Below are positions 46,351 to 55,937 of a DNA stretch of 64,000 bases, one piece after another (the stretch's first letter is position 1; the number at the start of each line of letters is the position of its first letter). The position numbers and the translations under genes were made by a program. The notes below the pieces were generated by a model. The model made no database searches. It saw nothing but the letters and a program-made list of their open reading frames with translations, and was not told the DNA's origin. Source of the stretch: Hyaloperonospora brassicae (taxonomy: Eukaryota; Oomycota; Peronosporomycetes; Peronosporales; Peronosporaceae); the NCBI GenBank assembly GCA_947650285.1, contig CANTFL010001350.1, positions 62,001 through 126,000 on the forward strand. The letters run 5' to 3'.

Positions 46351-48870
46351 ATGTCGTCACGTACTAGTGAGAATAACCCTGTCGACGAACTGGACAATTG
46401 GTTTTTGTGTGTCCTGGAAAAGTCGAGTATGGACCTACTTGAGCAGGAACCATCTACTGCGCCGTTGGACCGACCTGCTTTTGAGCATGATATCAGCAAA
46501 GACACCGTCTTGGATTACGCTCGCAAATTTGCCTTTCTGCCGAACCTCACGGAGCTGACACAAACAAAAATGGACTATAATGGAAAGAATGTGATATCAT
46601 CAGCTCATGATGAGGGGCAACAGGCCAAGTTGATTGACGTATTGAAGAAACATGAACCGATCATGATCTCGAGTGGGAATGCATTACCACCTCCAGCTTA
46701 CGGAATAGTTTGCGATATCGGCGTAAACGAACACGAAACTATTCAACAACGGGTTCGACTTGTACCACTCCGACATCTGACAAGACTCTACGAAGTACTA
46801 AAAGAATTGTTGACGGCAGGACTCATTGCATTCTCACAGAGTCCGTGGGCCTCACCGATTTTAATTGTTCCCGAGAAGAATGGCGTGGACATACGATTGT
46901 GTATTGACTACAAGATGGTTAATGCGGTGACGGTAGATATGGAATACGCAATGCCTTTAGTGGACGATATGCTGACGAAGTTAGAAGGTTATCAATGGTT
47001 TTGCTCTCTTAATGCTGCTACCTGGTTCTAAGCGATCATGATGACTGAGAGAGAGACACATATCTGCTTTTGTGTGCTCCTTGGGGCACTTTGAATGGTT
47101 GCGGATGCCATTTGGATTAAAGAACACCCCAATGATCTATCAGCGACTAGTGTACAATGCCTTGCGAGGATACGTTCAGCCTAAAGGAGGGTGGAGGAAG
47201 TTCTCGGAGAAATTAATAAATATGGAGAAAGAAGAAGCGAATAGACTGACAATGATATCATCAGTAACACCATAATGCGTTATACCTATACACACAGTCA
47301 CTAGCTTTGAATCGTATTGCTACATTAACACAGGTCCCGGCGCAGTACAACGAATGGTCAATGACCCTGAGAACGACATTTTCTCAACAGGCAAACTCGA
47401 CGAATCTACACTTGCACCGGTGTTCAAGCGTCGATCTTTCGTCGACGATTTTTGTTTTGGTGGACGGAGTTTTGGTGACTGCTTAGCACCACTCAATCAG
47501 TTAATAAAACGATTCACTGAGTGTCGAATAAGTGTGAGTTTTACCAAAGCATATATGTTCAACCGCGAGTTGATCTTCCTCTCCCATTAATCAAACGCGC
47601 AAGGAATCGCAGCTGATCCAGGAAAACTGGCAGTCATCGCTGAGATCCCCTTTCCGACGTCGAAGAAAGGAATGCAGGCATTCTTAGGAGTTCTCAATTA
47701 CGACAGTCGGTTCGTTCAAAATATGACTATGTATGGGGGCGGTCCTCTACTAACTGAAGGAGGACGATTTCCTGGGATCACCCGCTCAGGAGACAGCTTT
47801 TAAATAGTTTGATCTCCTCAAACAGTCAATCATCAAAGCACCCATACTCCGTCATTTTGATTAAAGTCTAAATGTTCACGTGAGGATCTTCGCAAACGAC
47901 TGGGCACTGAGTAGCACACCCTAATGCAATGCCACGACCACAAATTGCATCCATTGCTAGCACCCTAATGCAATGCCGCGACCACAAATTGTATCCATTG
48001 CTATTTTGCGGCCGTATGATAAAAGCGAATGAGAAGAACTACCATTCGGCAGATTGCGAGGTGCTAGCACTATTTCAACTGATTAAAGTCGCACATAAAC
48101 TGCTGGTGGCGAAAACGATCCACGTTTATACGAGATATTTAACATTGGAGTGGGGTTTTACGTCCAAATCATTGTATGGACGCGCAGTCAGCTTTGCCGT
48201 ACTATTGTCACCCTATCATCTGAAGTGTAAAACAGTCGGCGAGCGCGATGTCGATTTTATGCAGCTACTTCAGGCGTCCATCACACCGACAGTCGGACTC
48301 GACAAATCGCTAGCACACATTGCTCCATGCCCTACTCCTGAAAAAATAGTCCTCCTCAATCCCAAACTGTTGTACGCACGATGATCGCAAGATTTCAGTG
48401 GGCTTGTCATGTCTTACGACGGTGTCGAAGGCAACAACACATGGTGGATTTATAAGTTGTGCGTGGATATTGTGGAGACTGCCCGATTGGACAGTCGTAA
48501 TTGCTGCGAGTAATTACCTACCGTTTACCACAATAAATTGGCAGAATGCGCCGGCATGAAGCGATGCGCTCAAGAAGCATTGGATCACCAAGTTACCGAT
48601 TTTATCATAGTGGGAGACTCGAGGTTAGCAATCCAACAAGCCATGGGAGTGATCGCATTTAAACACTGAGCACTTCAAGTAGAATTGACACATTATTAAG
48701 AGTTAGGAACGAGATATAATTACGTACGGTACCTGCAAGTTATCCGCTGTTACAATTCAGCTGCTGACGACCTGGCCACGGAAGCACTGGAAGCTAATAC
48801 AGAGAAGCTACTCTTAGGTGAGGAGATCTATGAAGAGCACAAAAATTGGATGGGGTACAAGAAAATTTAG
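46351..48870 (+). pseudogene. Reverse transcriptase and RNase H relic of element 3
   Basis: 46351-47031 carries the RT fingers (SPWASPILIVPEKN, RLCIDYKMVN) and a changed palm motif (SLNAATWF) before a stop. 47072-47275 carries FEWLRMPFGLKNTP in another frame, and 47354-47590 has the catalytic box as FVDDF. 47929-48384 (FCGRMIKANEKNYH, CEVLALF) is the RNase H core. A second RNase-H-like stretch reading AQEALDHQVTDFIIVGDSRL lies around 48540-48830. At least five stops or frame changes make it non-functional. A 44-bp tandem duplication lies at 47917-48004. Confidence 0.82.
47917..48004. repeat. 44-bp tandem duplication within the pol relic
   Basis: 47917-47960 and 47961-48004 are nearly identical copies (both start CACCCTAATGCAATGCC) with two or three mismatches. 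The duplication adds to the decay of the RNase H region. Confidence 0.85.
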
Positions 48871-49339
48871 TTTGTAGATAGGAAACCCGATAAGGTCATC
48901 CAAGCAAAGTCAGCGGGGTCAGTGATTACACGGAGTATAACTCGTCGCGTGCGATTCGCCGACCAGCTAGGTGATGGACGATCGACAGAGGAGAGTAAAG
49001 AATCGGTTGAAATTCGAGAAAATGAGGAGCGCGTTCGACTCACCGTGACCCGACCGAATCCAGAGACATGAAGATCAACGAGTGCGGAGGAGATCGACCC
49101 AACATCCACCCAACAGGAACGGAGAGATCGAATATCGACTGCACAAGATGAAGAGACGAAGTGGGCAGACCTCAAGACGTATCTACGATGAAATTTTGAC
49201 AAACTTTTACCGTCAATCTAGCGAATTCCGGAAGATCGCTATTCAATTCGTGTTGAGCCAGGACGGGTTTCTTTACTACGTGGGACGGCGACGAAAATAA
49301 GAAGAGTAACAAGAAGATGACATTAAAGTACGACTCGTA

Positions 49340-50030
49340 ATTCCAACGACACTAGTCGATGATATACTGGTAAATAGTCATCCCTCGATAGAAGGCGGCC
49401 ACCAAGGAATTGTGCGGACATATCACAAGGACAAGTCTGATTACTATAGGACCGGGCTGTTTGCAGATGCGGCAAGGAATGTACAAGATTGCGAAGATTC
49501 AAGAACTAGCAAAAGCAAGACAAAACTCAAGAGGCATTTGCCGGAAAATATATTTTCCGAGCGACCATTTCAGGTGGTGTCTATGGACTTTGTCATCCCA
49601 CTCCCGAAGAATTGACGTGAAAACACGGCGCTTTTACTGTTCCAAGATCGTTTTACGGGGTTTGTGATAGCTAAATACATGAGTGATACGTCGGTACTGG
49701 AAATAGCGAAAGCATTTGAAGAGAATTTCTTTCGTCATTTTGGTGCTCCCAGTCTCATTCGTCACGACAGAGATCCTAGGTTCAGGAGTGAGGTCTTCAA
49801 ATTGTTTGCTGAAATGATGCAAGCTAAGTCAAGAGCCACCCTCAGTTATCGCCCACAAGCAAACGTATAAGAGCGAAGTGTAAAGACAATGATACAAACA
49901 GTGCGAGTCTACGTGGATGATCCACTACAAGCCGATAGGGCTGAGATTGCAGAAAAACTAGTTTATAACATAAACAATTCTAGATATTCAACAAGAAAAG
50001 AGATGCTGTTCTATTTAGTACAGGGCTAGG
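49340..50030 (+). pseudogene. Integrase relic of element 3
   Basis: An H-H-type zinc-binding N-terminus (GGHQGIVRTYHKDKSDYY, about 49397-49440) is followed by the catalytic core with the first Asp in SMDFVIPLP (about 49580), the second in RHDRDPRF (about 49760) and the region of the catalytic Glu after PQANV, where a stop intervenes. A further stop follows LPKN. The order and spacing match Ty3-type integrase. Confidence 0.8.
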
Positions 50031-50689
50031 ATTCCCACTCAATACTGAAGGCGATGACGGAGGAGTCAATGCAACTCGCCAATCCAAGGAATAATAGGGT
50101 GGTGAACTTGACGAATCCAGTCCTGTGGCGTCGCGAGTCGAACAGGCAGCGAGAAGTGGCCCTACGGCTGGCAAAAGAGTACCAAGTGACAGAGAAAGCA
50201 AGAAGGGCACGTGAACATAAAGAGCTACTAAGTCCAACTGAAATACGGATTGAGTCATCAAACACTGGACAGGATACTGAACAAGATGATGAGACTCCAG
50301 GAGACCAATCTGCTTGAACTGGTAATAACAAGAGTTCGAAGCACGACGACCAGTAGGACGTCTAATGCCGTGATAAACGAAGGAAACCAAGTGTGGCTAT
50401 TCATGGAAAGGGTGAAACCTGGACTGAAATAAGAAGCAATCCCACAGGTGGCATGATACTTTACATGTCAAGAAACAGGTTGAAGAGTTCGCGTTTGAAT
50501 TGGAGTTGCCAGATAGAAGCGGATATCGATTCTACCCGGTTGTCCATATTTCGCGATCGACAACAGTGACAGAACAAGGGTAACGTCCAATGACAAAGTT
50601 AGTGGAAGGACTAGGAGATACAGATCGACTTGACTTTGACAAAGTACTAATGCTGGAAGATAGCTAAATCCCGACAAGTTTAGTGGACC

Positions 50690-50870
50690 ATATGAGGTAG
50701 AAGCCTCACTCGACGATGTAATGTCAAGTTCAACAACTGCTGACAGAAGCCATCGAAAGGTCTTGGTAAAATGGGTGGGATACGATGAACCAACGTGGTA
50801 ACCATTGACCAACTTGTCATGTGTAGGTTTATTGCTCGACTACTTGAGGCGGGAAAAGGGAATAAATCGT
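50690..50870 (+). pseudogene. C-terminal chromodomain relic
   Basis: The frame reads a short VEASLDDV strand, then HRKVLVKWVGYDEPTW followed by a stop where an acidic residue is usual. This is the chromodomain pattern placed after integrase in chromovirus-type gypsy elements, where it guides insertion to modified chromatin. Confidence 0.75.
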
Positions 50871-51091
50871 CTGCAGATGGTGCAAGTCGCAGACGAATGG
50901 TAGAAATACCACCACCACGCGTACTCTCTTTCTGTGAAGACTAGCAGGCAGGAAGAGAAGTATATTTACTTCTTCAAGATGCTTTGATGCATGAAGACAG
51001 AAATGAATGGATCAACGAGATGAAGGACCAAAGTCAAACAGAAGTGACTAAATTTCAGCGGTGGACGAGCTGGACTCATTTTACGACAGCG

Positions 51092-51499
51092 TTAGGACAC
51101 AGTCAGAAGCGTCGATAAAATCTGCATACCATCGCGGTTTTGGGGCTCGGGAGCAGAGGGAATAACAATCGGAGGGAAAGCTTCGTCTGCGTCGACATCC
51201 TCGACGACGAGTGATTCCACTTCACTCTCTGACGTACCGACCGGAGCGAAGACAGGGAAGCGTGAATTGCACGGACGGAAGCACGTGTTATAAAGATGAT
51301 CCGATGAACGAGTCAGCCACCAAACACGCCAATTTGTAACTTGTCCAAGTATTTTAACTTCGTTGATCCAGTCAACACCCTCGGGCACCCACGCATAATT
51401 CATATTTGGGTACACAGGAAGTGACGGCTCAAAGGGAATTTCGGGGTCGAGTAAACGTGTGGGTCCACGAGATGACTTCGCAGACGCTGCATCTTGCAA
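51092..51499 (-). CDS. Antisense open frame d of element 3 (135 aa), unknown
   Basis: The frame reads LLDPEIPFEPSLP, WVPEGVDWINEVKI and CFRPCNSRFPVFAPV before an acidic Ser/Glu/Asp-rich stretch. It has protein-like composition and no recognised domain. It is in the same reading frame as 52909-51911, but stops lie between them, so both may be pieces of one gene. Confidence 0.4.
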   Translation of the reverse strand: MQDAASAKSSRGPTRLLDPEIPFEPSLPVYPNMNYAWVPEGVDWINEVKILGQVTNWRVWWLTRSSDHLYNTCFRPCNSRFPVFAPVGTSESEVESLVVEDVDADEAFPPIVIPSAPEPQNRDGMQILSTLLTVS

Positions 51500-51910
51500 G
51501 ACAATACTGGAAGTCCTCGCGACCTTCCGCAGAAAATCACGACGACGTTCGCGAGCGGCAGCATAATAACCCAGGCTGCATAAATTTGGGAAAAGGCTTC
51601 AGGCGAGCGCGAAAGGATTTAATTGGGATACATTCCTAAAGGAATATTGGACTCCAAGGACCAATGTGTACGCTCCTATAAAGCCACAGAAATTTTCGAG
51701 CGAGTATCGACATGGCCAGACGGCGTTGGAACAGGACTATCTCCGTGAAACTTGACCCACGCTTCGGCCATTAAGTCCAGAAGAGAACAAGGATGAGATT
51801 GATGAAGAGAACCGCGGAGTCGATCATGAGCGCCGCCAAGCTTGGACCCACTCATGAACATCGGCTTTTATGGAAATAACGCCAGAATACGCTGACACGT
51901 ATGCGACGGA

Positions 51911-52909
51911 TCACAAATGTAGGCAAATGCTAGTAGACCTGCGAGTTAAAGGGGGTGGGAGCATTAACGACTTCGAATCAACGCGCACCTGTCGAACAGG
52001 GGACCGAGTCGACGTGACGCGCAACAAACAGCGAGTTGACCCGTGATGGAAGAAACGACTATCTCGACTCGCTCGCATGGCAGGGGTCGACCTAGATTTC
52101 CAAGCGACCAATTGACCCGCACGAGCACGAGAAAGAGAGTACGGAACTGTTAATATCTCAGGCAAGCCAATAGCGGCAGTCGCCACCGGGGTTGACGGAG
52201 AATTGCACTCAATATTGATTGGCGCCAACAAATGTGGGGACGTCAACGAAGAAGCAGGCGCCACCTCAGCTGTCAGCGTCTTTCTAAGGTTAGATCGGGA
52301 ATGCTGAATCCGTTGCTTCTTCTTCAATGAACGGGTGGGTCGTCCATCAACATAATTAGTCGAAGAAACGACAGCAGCGGAAACACTGGACGGAGTAGAC
52401 GGGGTGACGCAAACGTTGACCCTTTTCTGCGATAAGTGGACGAGACCCACGCCAGTCGAGACGGCAAGGACGTCCACCGAGGAGGCTTTCACAGGAACTG
52501 GATCGGGTGACGGAAGGAGGACGCCTTTCCTTTTCTTGGAAGACCTAGCGGACGACCGGCTTGCGGGAAAGATTGAAGATGCACCATCATAAACAACGAC
52601 GGCGATCGGCGGCGTTGATAACACCACGTCCGATACGACTTCAATTGATGGGATGGACGCGATGGAAGCGGACAAAACAGGATCAGGAGCAGCTTGGGGT
52701 TGGACTAGCGGCACATGAGCGATCGCAGGTTGTGGTACGAACACAGCCGCTGAAGACCGGCGAATTATCATCCAAGGAAGTGATGTGGTTGAGGCAACAG
52801 GTGTACCATTTACCTTAAATTCCTTCAATCGTGCTGAAGCCCTCGGAGCCTTGACCTTCTTCGGTGACGCGGGTGAAGGCTTGTTGACTCGACGACGGAC
52901 TGCACCCAC
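51911..52909 (-). CDS. Antisense open frame c of element 3 (332 aa), Ser/Pro/Val-rich, unknown
   Basis: This is the longest intact antisense frame in the element. The N-terminus is Lys/Arg/Pro-rich (RRRVNKPSPASPKKVKAPR), followed by a Pro/Val/Ser-rich low-complexity middle with short basic clusters (SSKKRKG, RSLKKKQR) resembling nuclear signals. No zinc knuckle or enzyme motif was seen. It is opposite to pol and lies between the chromodomain and the 3' LTR. Confidence 0.45.
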   Translation of the reverse strand: MGAVRRRVNKPSPASPKKVKAPRASARLKEFKVNGTPVASTTSLPWMIIRRSSAAVFVPQPAIAHVPLVQPQAAPDPVLSASIASIPSIEVVSDVVLSTPPIAVVVYDGASSIFPASRSSARSSKKRKGVLLPSPDPVPVKASSVDVLAVSTGVGLVHLSQKRVNVCVTPSTPSSVSAAVVSSTNYVDGRPTRSLKKKQRIQHSRSNLRKTLTAEVAPASSLTSPHLLAPINIECNSPSTPVATAAIGLPEILTVPYSLSRARAGQLVAWKSRSTPAMRASRDSRFFHHGSTRCLLRVTSTRSPVRQVRVDSKSLMLPPPLTRRSTSICLHL

Positions 52910-53322
52910 CTTTCGACGCGACTTAGACGGGTGCGATACCGGTGGCGACGTGGGGCGAGCAAGATGAGGAGCAAGGTGGGAGTGCGCGGCAGAACCACTC
53001 GCTCCTGATTATTTTAGACGCTGGGACTGTGAGGTGGTCGACGAAACAGCCCCTTCAGCGAGATTTATCAGCTCAGGCGCGGAAATGGGCGTCATCATTA
53101 ATTCGACATGTAAATTCAGCTTGGTGAGAGACGAAGTATCAAGTACAGAGACTGATGATCCAACAGCTTGAAGGGACGGTAAATGCGACGATGACGCAGT
53201 AAAACCCGCCGATACCGACCTAGCGATCGACGACCACGCCGATCAGGAAGACGAATGCGTATACGGGAGTGCGCCAGGATCCGCTGCAGAATCACACGAA
53301 TCCGAGCGTCTCCTTAGATGTG

Positions 53323-54108
53323 TTAAAATCTTACCTCTGACGAGGATGGCTCGCCGACGGACACATCAGCAGACGACGAAGAAGCCACGCCGACGGTCGC
53401 AGCAGTCGACGACGTAGAAGTCGAAGACACGGGATCCGCGAAAAAATGCAAATGATAGCGTCCGCCGTCCAGACTGAGACTCCGAGCTCCGAAAAGATGA
53501 CAGAGGAGCGACAAGACGAGGTGGATCCACCAGGGTCGCTCGAGACATCGCTGGCGTGATGGGGGGAGCAGACGAAAGCTCGAGTCGCAATTCATGTTCT
53601 GAAACGTCGTTGATTCATCGAACAAAATGACCTCCGGAAACCGAGTCGCAAGAGGTCGACACAGCCGCGAGTTGATGTCCATATCTGTAAAATTTAATTC
53701 CGGGACGTCCACTCCAACCGCTGCGGCCACCGCAAGGTTCATATCCAGCGGACCATGTATATATCCACAACGCTGAAGAGCCTTTTGTTGTCGGCTGACT
53801 TGTTGTTGACTGCTGACGGTTCGTCGCATCACTCTGAGCGCATGACTATCCCCGTCGCACAAGGCCATCGTTGCATCCTGGTGCTGACGGAAGTAACCAG
53901 CGACAACACCTTGGATAGTCGAGTGTCGAGCTTTAGCATTTGCGAGGTTGCGCGTAAGCTGGTTGATCAAGCTATCACGCTCGGCTATACCAGCGGACAG
54001 CTCGGAAATCATACGCTCAGCCAAATTGAGACGATTGTCCCGATGCGTAGCAGTCAGGCGCGCAGATTTATTAAGCGAGTAAATCGACTTGTGCAACGAG
54101 TCAATCAA
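53323..54108 (-). CDS. Antisense open frame b of element 3 (261 aa), coiled coil, unknown
   Basis: Residues about 1-110 form a heptad-like helical region (SLHKSIYSLNKSARL ... LAERMISEL ... SLINQLTRNLANAKARH). A folded-looking stretch then runs through YIHGPLDMNLAVAAAVGVDV and LNFTDMDINSRLCRPL, and the tail is Ser/Thr-rich. A self-associating structural protein would fit, but no family is recognised. Confidence 0.45.
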   Translation of the reverse strand: MIDSLHKSIYSLNKSARLTATHRDNRLNLAERMISELSAGIAERDSLINQLTRNLANAKARHSTIQGVVAGYFRQHQDATMALCDGDSHALRVMRRTVSSQQQVSRQQKALQRCGYIHGPLDMNLAVAAAVGVDVPELNFTDMDINSRLCRPLATRFPEVILFDESTTFQNMNCDSSFRLLPPSRQRCLERPWWIHLVLSLLCHLFGARSLSLDGGRYHLHFFADPVSSTSTSSTAATVGVASSSSADVSVGEPSSSEVRF

Positions 54109-54322
54109 CTCAATCGTCTTGAGAGCAGCGGACTTCCAAGTTTGTGACTCTTTCTAGGTCGTTGACAAACGATACTTCAGGTCTACCGATTCCGAGACAG
54201 CAGCTTGCATTCGTCAACATGGCGAAGCATTCTCTCGATGGGACTGAGAAAGAGCCACGCATAGAGCCGCGATATCTGCGGAATGGTCGACGACAAAGAG
54301 AAATCAGCGGCCATAAGCTAAT

Positions 54323-54898
54323 TCAAAATACCAGCGTGAGAAATCGGGAAATTGATTGCCTCAACGACGTGTCGAGAAGTGGGCCAGGAATTTCCATCAA
54401 CGTCACGATCACCCCGGTCAGCTCAACTTCGACCCGTTGCATCCGATCTTCGATGCTCGAGGGAAGACGACAGAAATCCAGCGTATTAAGCGATGATCTA
54501 GGTTCATGGTCATATAAAGGTTCAGCCTGGGCGGAGTCGGCAGCGACGACGCCCGGCACAGAAGTGGTATAAGAAGCCGATCTTGACGAAGTTTCAGGTC
54601 CATCATTCAAGCTCGACGATTAGTCCACGGATTAAGTCGGCGGGAAAGACAGACCCCAATCGGGAATCGTTCTGTCAACAACTGACGGAGCTGACGAAGT
54701 AAGCGTAGATAACGGCGGAGGCTCAGGCCGAAGTAGCGTCTCGTGAGTCGTCGACGGTGAGTCGTCGATAGACTTAAACATGCAACAAAGAACATACCAC
54801 CGAGCAGAGCACAAGTTAAAAGCCGCAACGAGAAAGAAGGAGAGAATCGTCCTGGAGGACCATACCATTGTACAGGGTAAATGGCCCGGAATGACCAA
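54323..54898 (-). CDS. Antisense open frames a of element 3 (two overlapping short frames), unknown
   Basis: Frames 54898-54632 and 54610-54323 lie just inside the 3' LTR and may form the broken start of the antisense gene. They contain IDDSPSTTHETLL, YDHEPRSSLNTLDFCRLPSS and RMQRVEVELTGVIVTL. No signal peptide or known domain was found, and both frames end before joining frame b. Confidence 0.3.
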
Positions 54899-54965
54899 CA
54901 GAAGTGGCGGTGAAGAGAATGGTCGAGATAATCGCCCGTTAGGTTCGTGTCGCGACTAAGGCAGT

Positions 54966-55731
54966 TGTGTTGTAGAGAATTTCAGTCCCGAAATATTAGT
55001 TCGGCGACTTAAGGGTCGGCGACTTAGGTGTCGGCGACTCGAGCGACAGTGGAAAAGGCCGGCACATCGAGTATCGGCGACTTGGGTGTCGGCGACTCAA
55101 GTTCCAGCGACTTTAGTGTCGGTGACTCGGGTGGAGGGTCGGCGACTCGGGTGTCGATAACTCAAGTGTAGACGACTCGGGTGTCGTCGGCTCAAGTGTC
55201 GGCGAATTAAGTGCCGGTGACTTAGGTGTAGGCGACTCAAGTGCTAGCGACTTAAGTGTCGGCGACTCGGGTGTCGGCGACTTAAGGGTATAGCAGAATG
55301 CGAGAAGATTGAACGACAGATTCATCACTTTATTTGTATATAAACTAGGGAAGGACAGAGAGCCATTCAAACTGGCTCTGCGAGAAAGCAAAAGAGATAA
55401 ATCAATACAGTGCAGAATTTTCTAAGTCCAAGACACGCGTACACTTAAGGTAAGTCCCTGCGTGGGCTAGATTATGCCTGCCGTCGAACCTCGATTGGCA
55501 TAGCTCGTAGAGGTATCGACTAATAGCGCCAAGATTTAGGAAGGCCCGGGTTGGGCAGCGCTCGCTACTAGCGAAGGAAAGAGTCTCGTCGTCGACGAGC
55601 CGGTGACCCAATAGACGGCACCGTTGAAAGTCTTGTCGAGCGACAAGCCGGTGGGCCTCGGCCGAGGGCATCGTAATTCTTCTGGTCGGGCGGACACTAC
55701 GCCTGGTGACCTGTAAAAACGCGTGAGCGTT
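54966..55731 (+). repeat. 3' LTR of element 3
   Basis: It starts TGTGTTGTAGAGAATTTCAG and ends near ACGCGTGAGCGT. It is 127 bp longer than the 5' copy because the 15-bp minisatellite (55000-55290) is expanded. A Copia-type LTR fragment follows directly. Confidence 0.88.
55000..55290. repeat. 15-bp LTR minisatellite (3' LTR copy, expanded)
   Basis: Roughly 19 units of the same 15-bp motif, about twice the number in the 5' LTR, with additional variant units in the middle. Confidence 0.85.
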
Positions 55732-55734
55732 GGC

Positions 55735-55937
55735 TTCCACCCGTTGATTTGAAGTCACAGGAATGGATAGGTTTAGGAGATGATGATCTCAGGCAGACTT
55801 CTGGAGGAGTGGTTGTAAGGAATCGGCTAGGCGAAAGCCGCAACTGAACCCGATGGGGAAACCCGCGTAGGGACTTTTTCACACGTACCAGCCCATTGCG
55901 CCGACTAAGCTCGGCGAGTGTTGTGTCTGTACGATGA
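55735..55937. repeat. Copia-type LTR fragment, copy B
   Basis: This is the second copy of the 28601-28801 repeat (about 94-95% identical by eye), with the same two end points TTCCACCCG and GTACGATGA. It follows the 3' LTR of element 3 without a gap. Confidence 0.65.

Larger units (their letters stand above)
45435..55731 (+). mobile_element. ~10.3-kb chromodomain Ty3/gypsy element with antisense block (element 3)
   Basis: Paired LTRs (45435-46073 and 54966-55731) enclose a decayed plus-strand pol (46351-50870: RT, RNase H, integrase, chromodomain) and then 51.09-54.90 kb of minus-strand open frames. No gag or protease is recognisable between the 5' LTR and RT. A clear target duplication was not found, because the right LTR abuts a Copia LTR fragment. 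Confidence 0.88.

Noticed and set aside
55000..55290. Open minus-strand frame of Ser/Pro/Thr pentapeptides in the LTRs
   Set aside because: It is the antisense reading of a 15-bp minisatellite and continues into LTR sequence. The same frame occurs in both LTRs, and there is no start context or domain.
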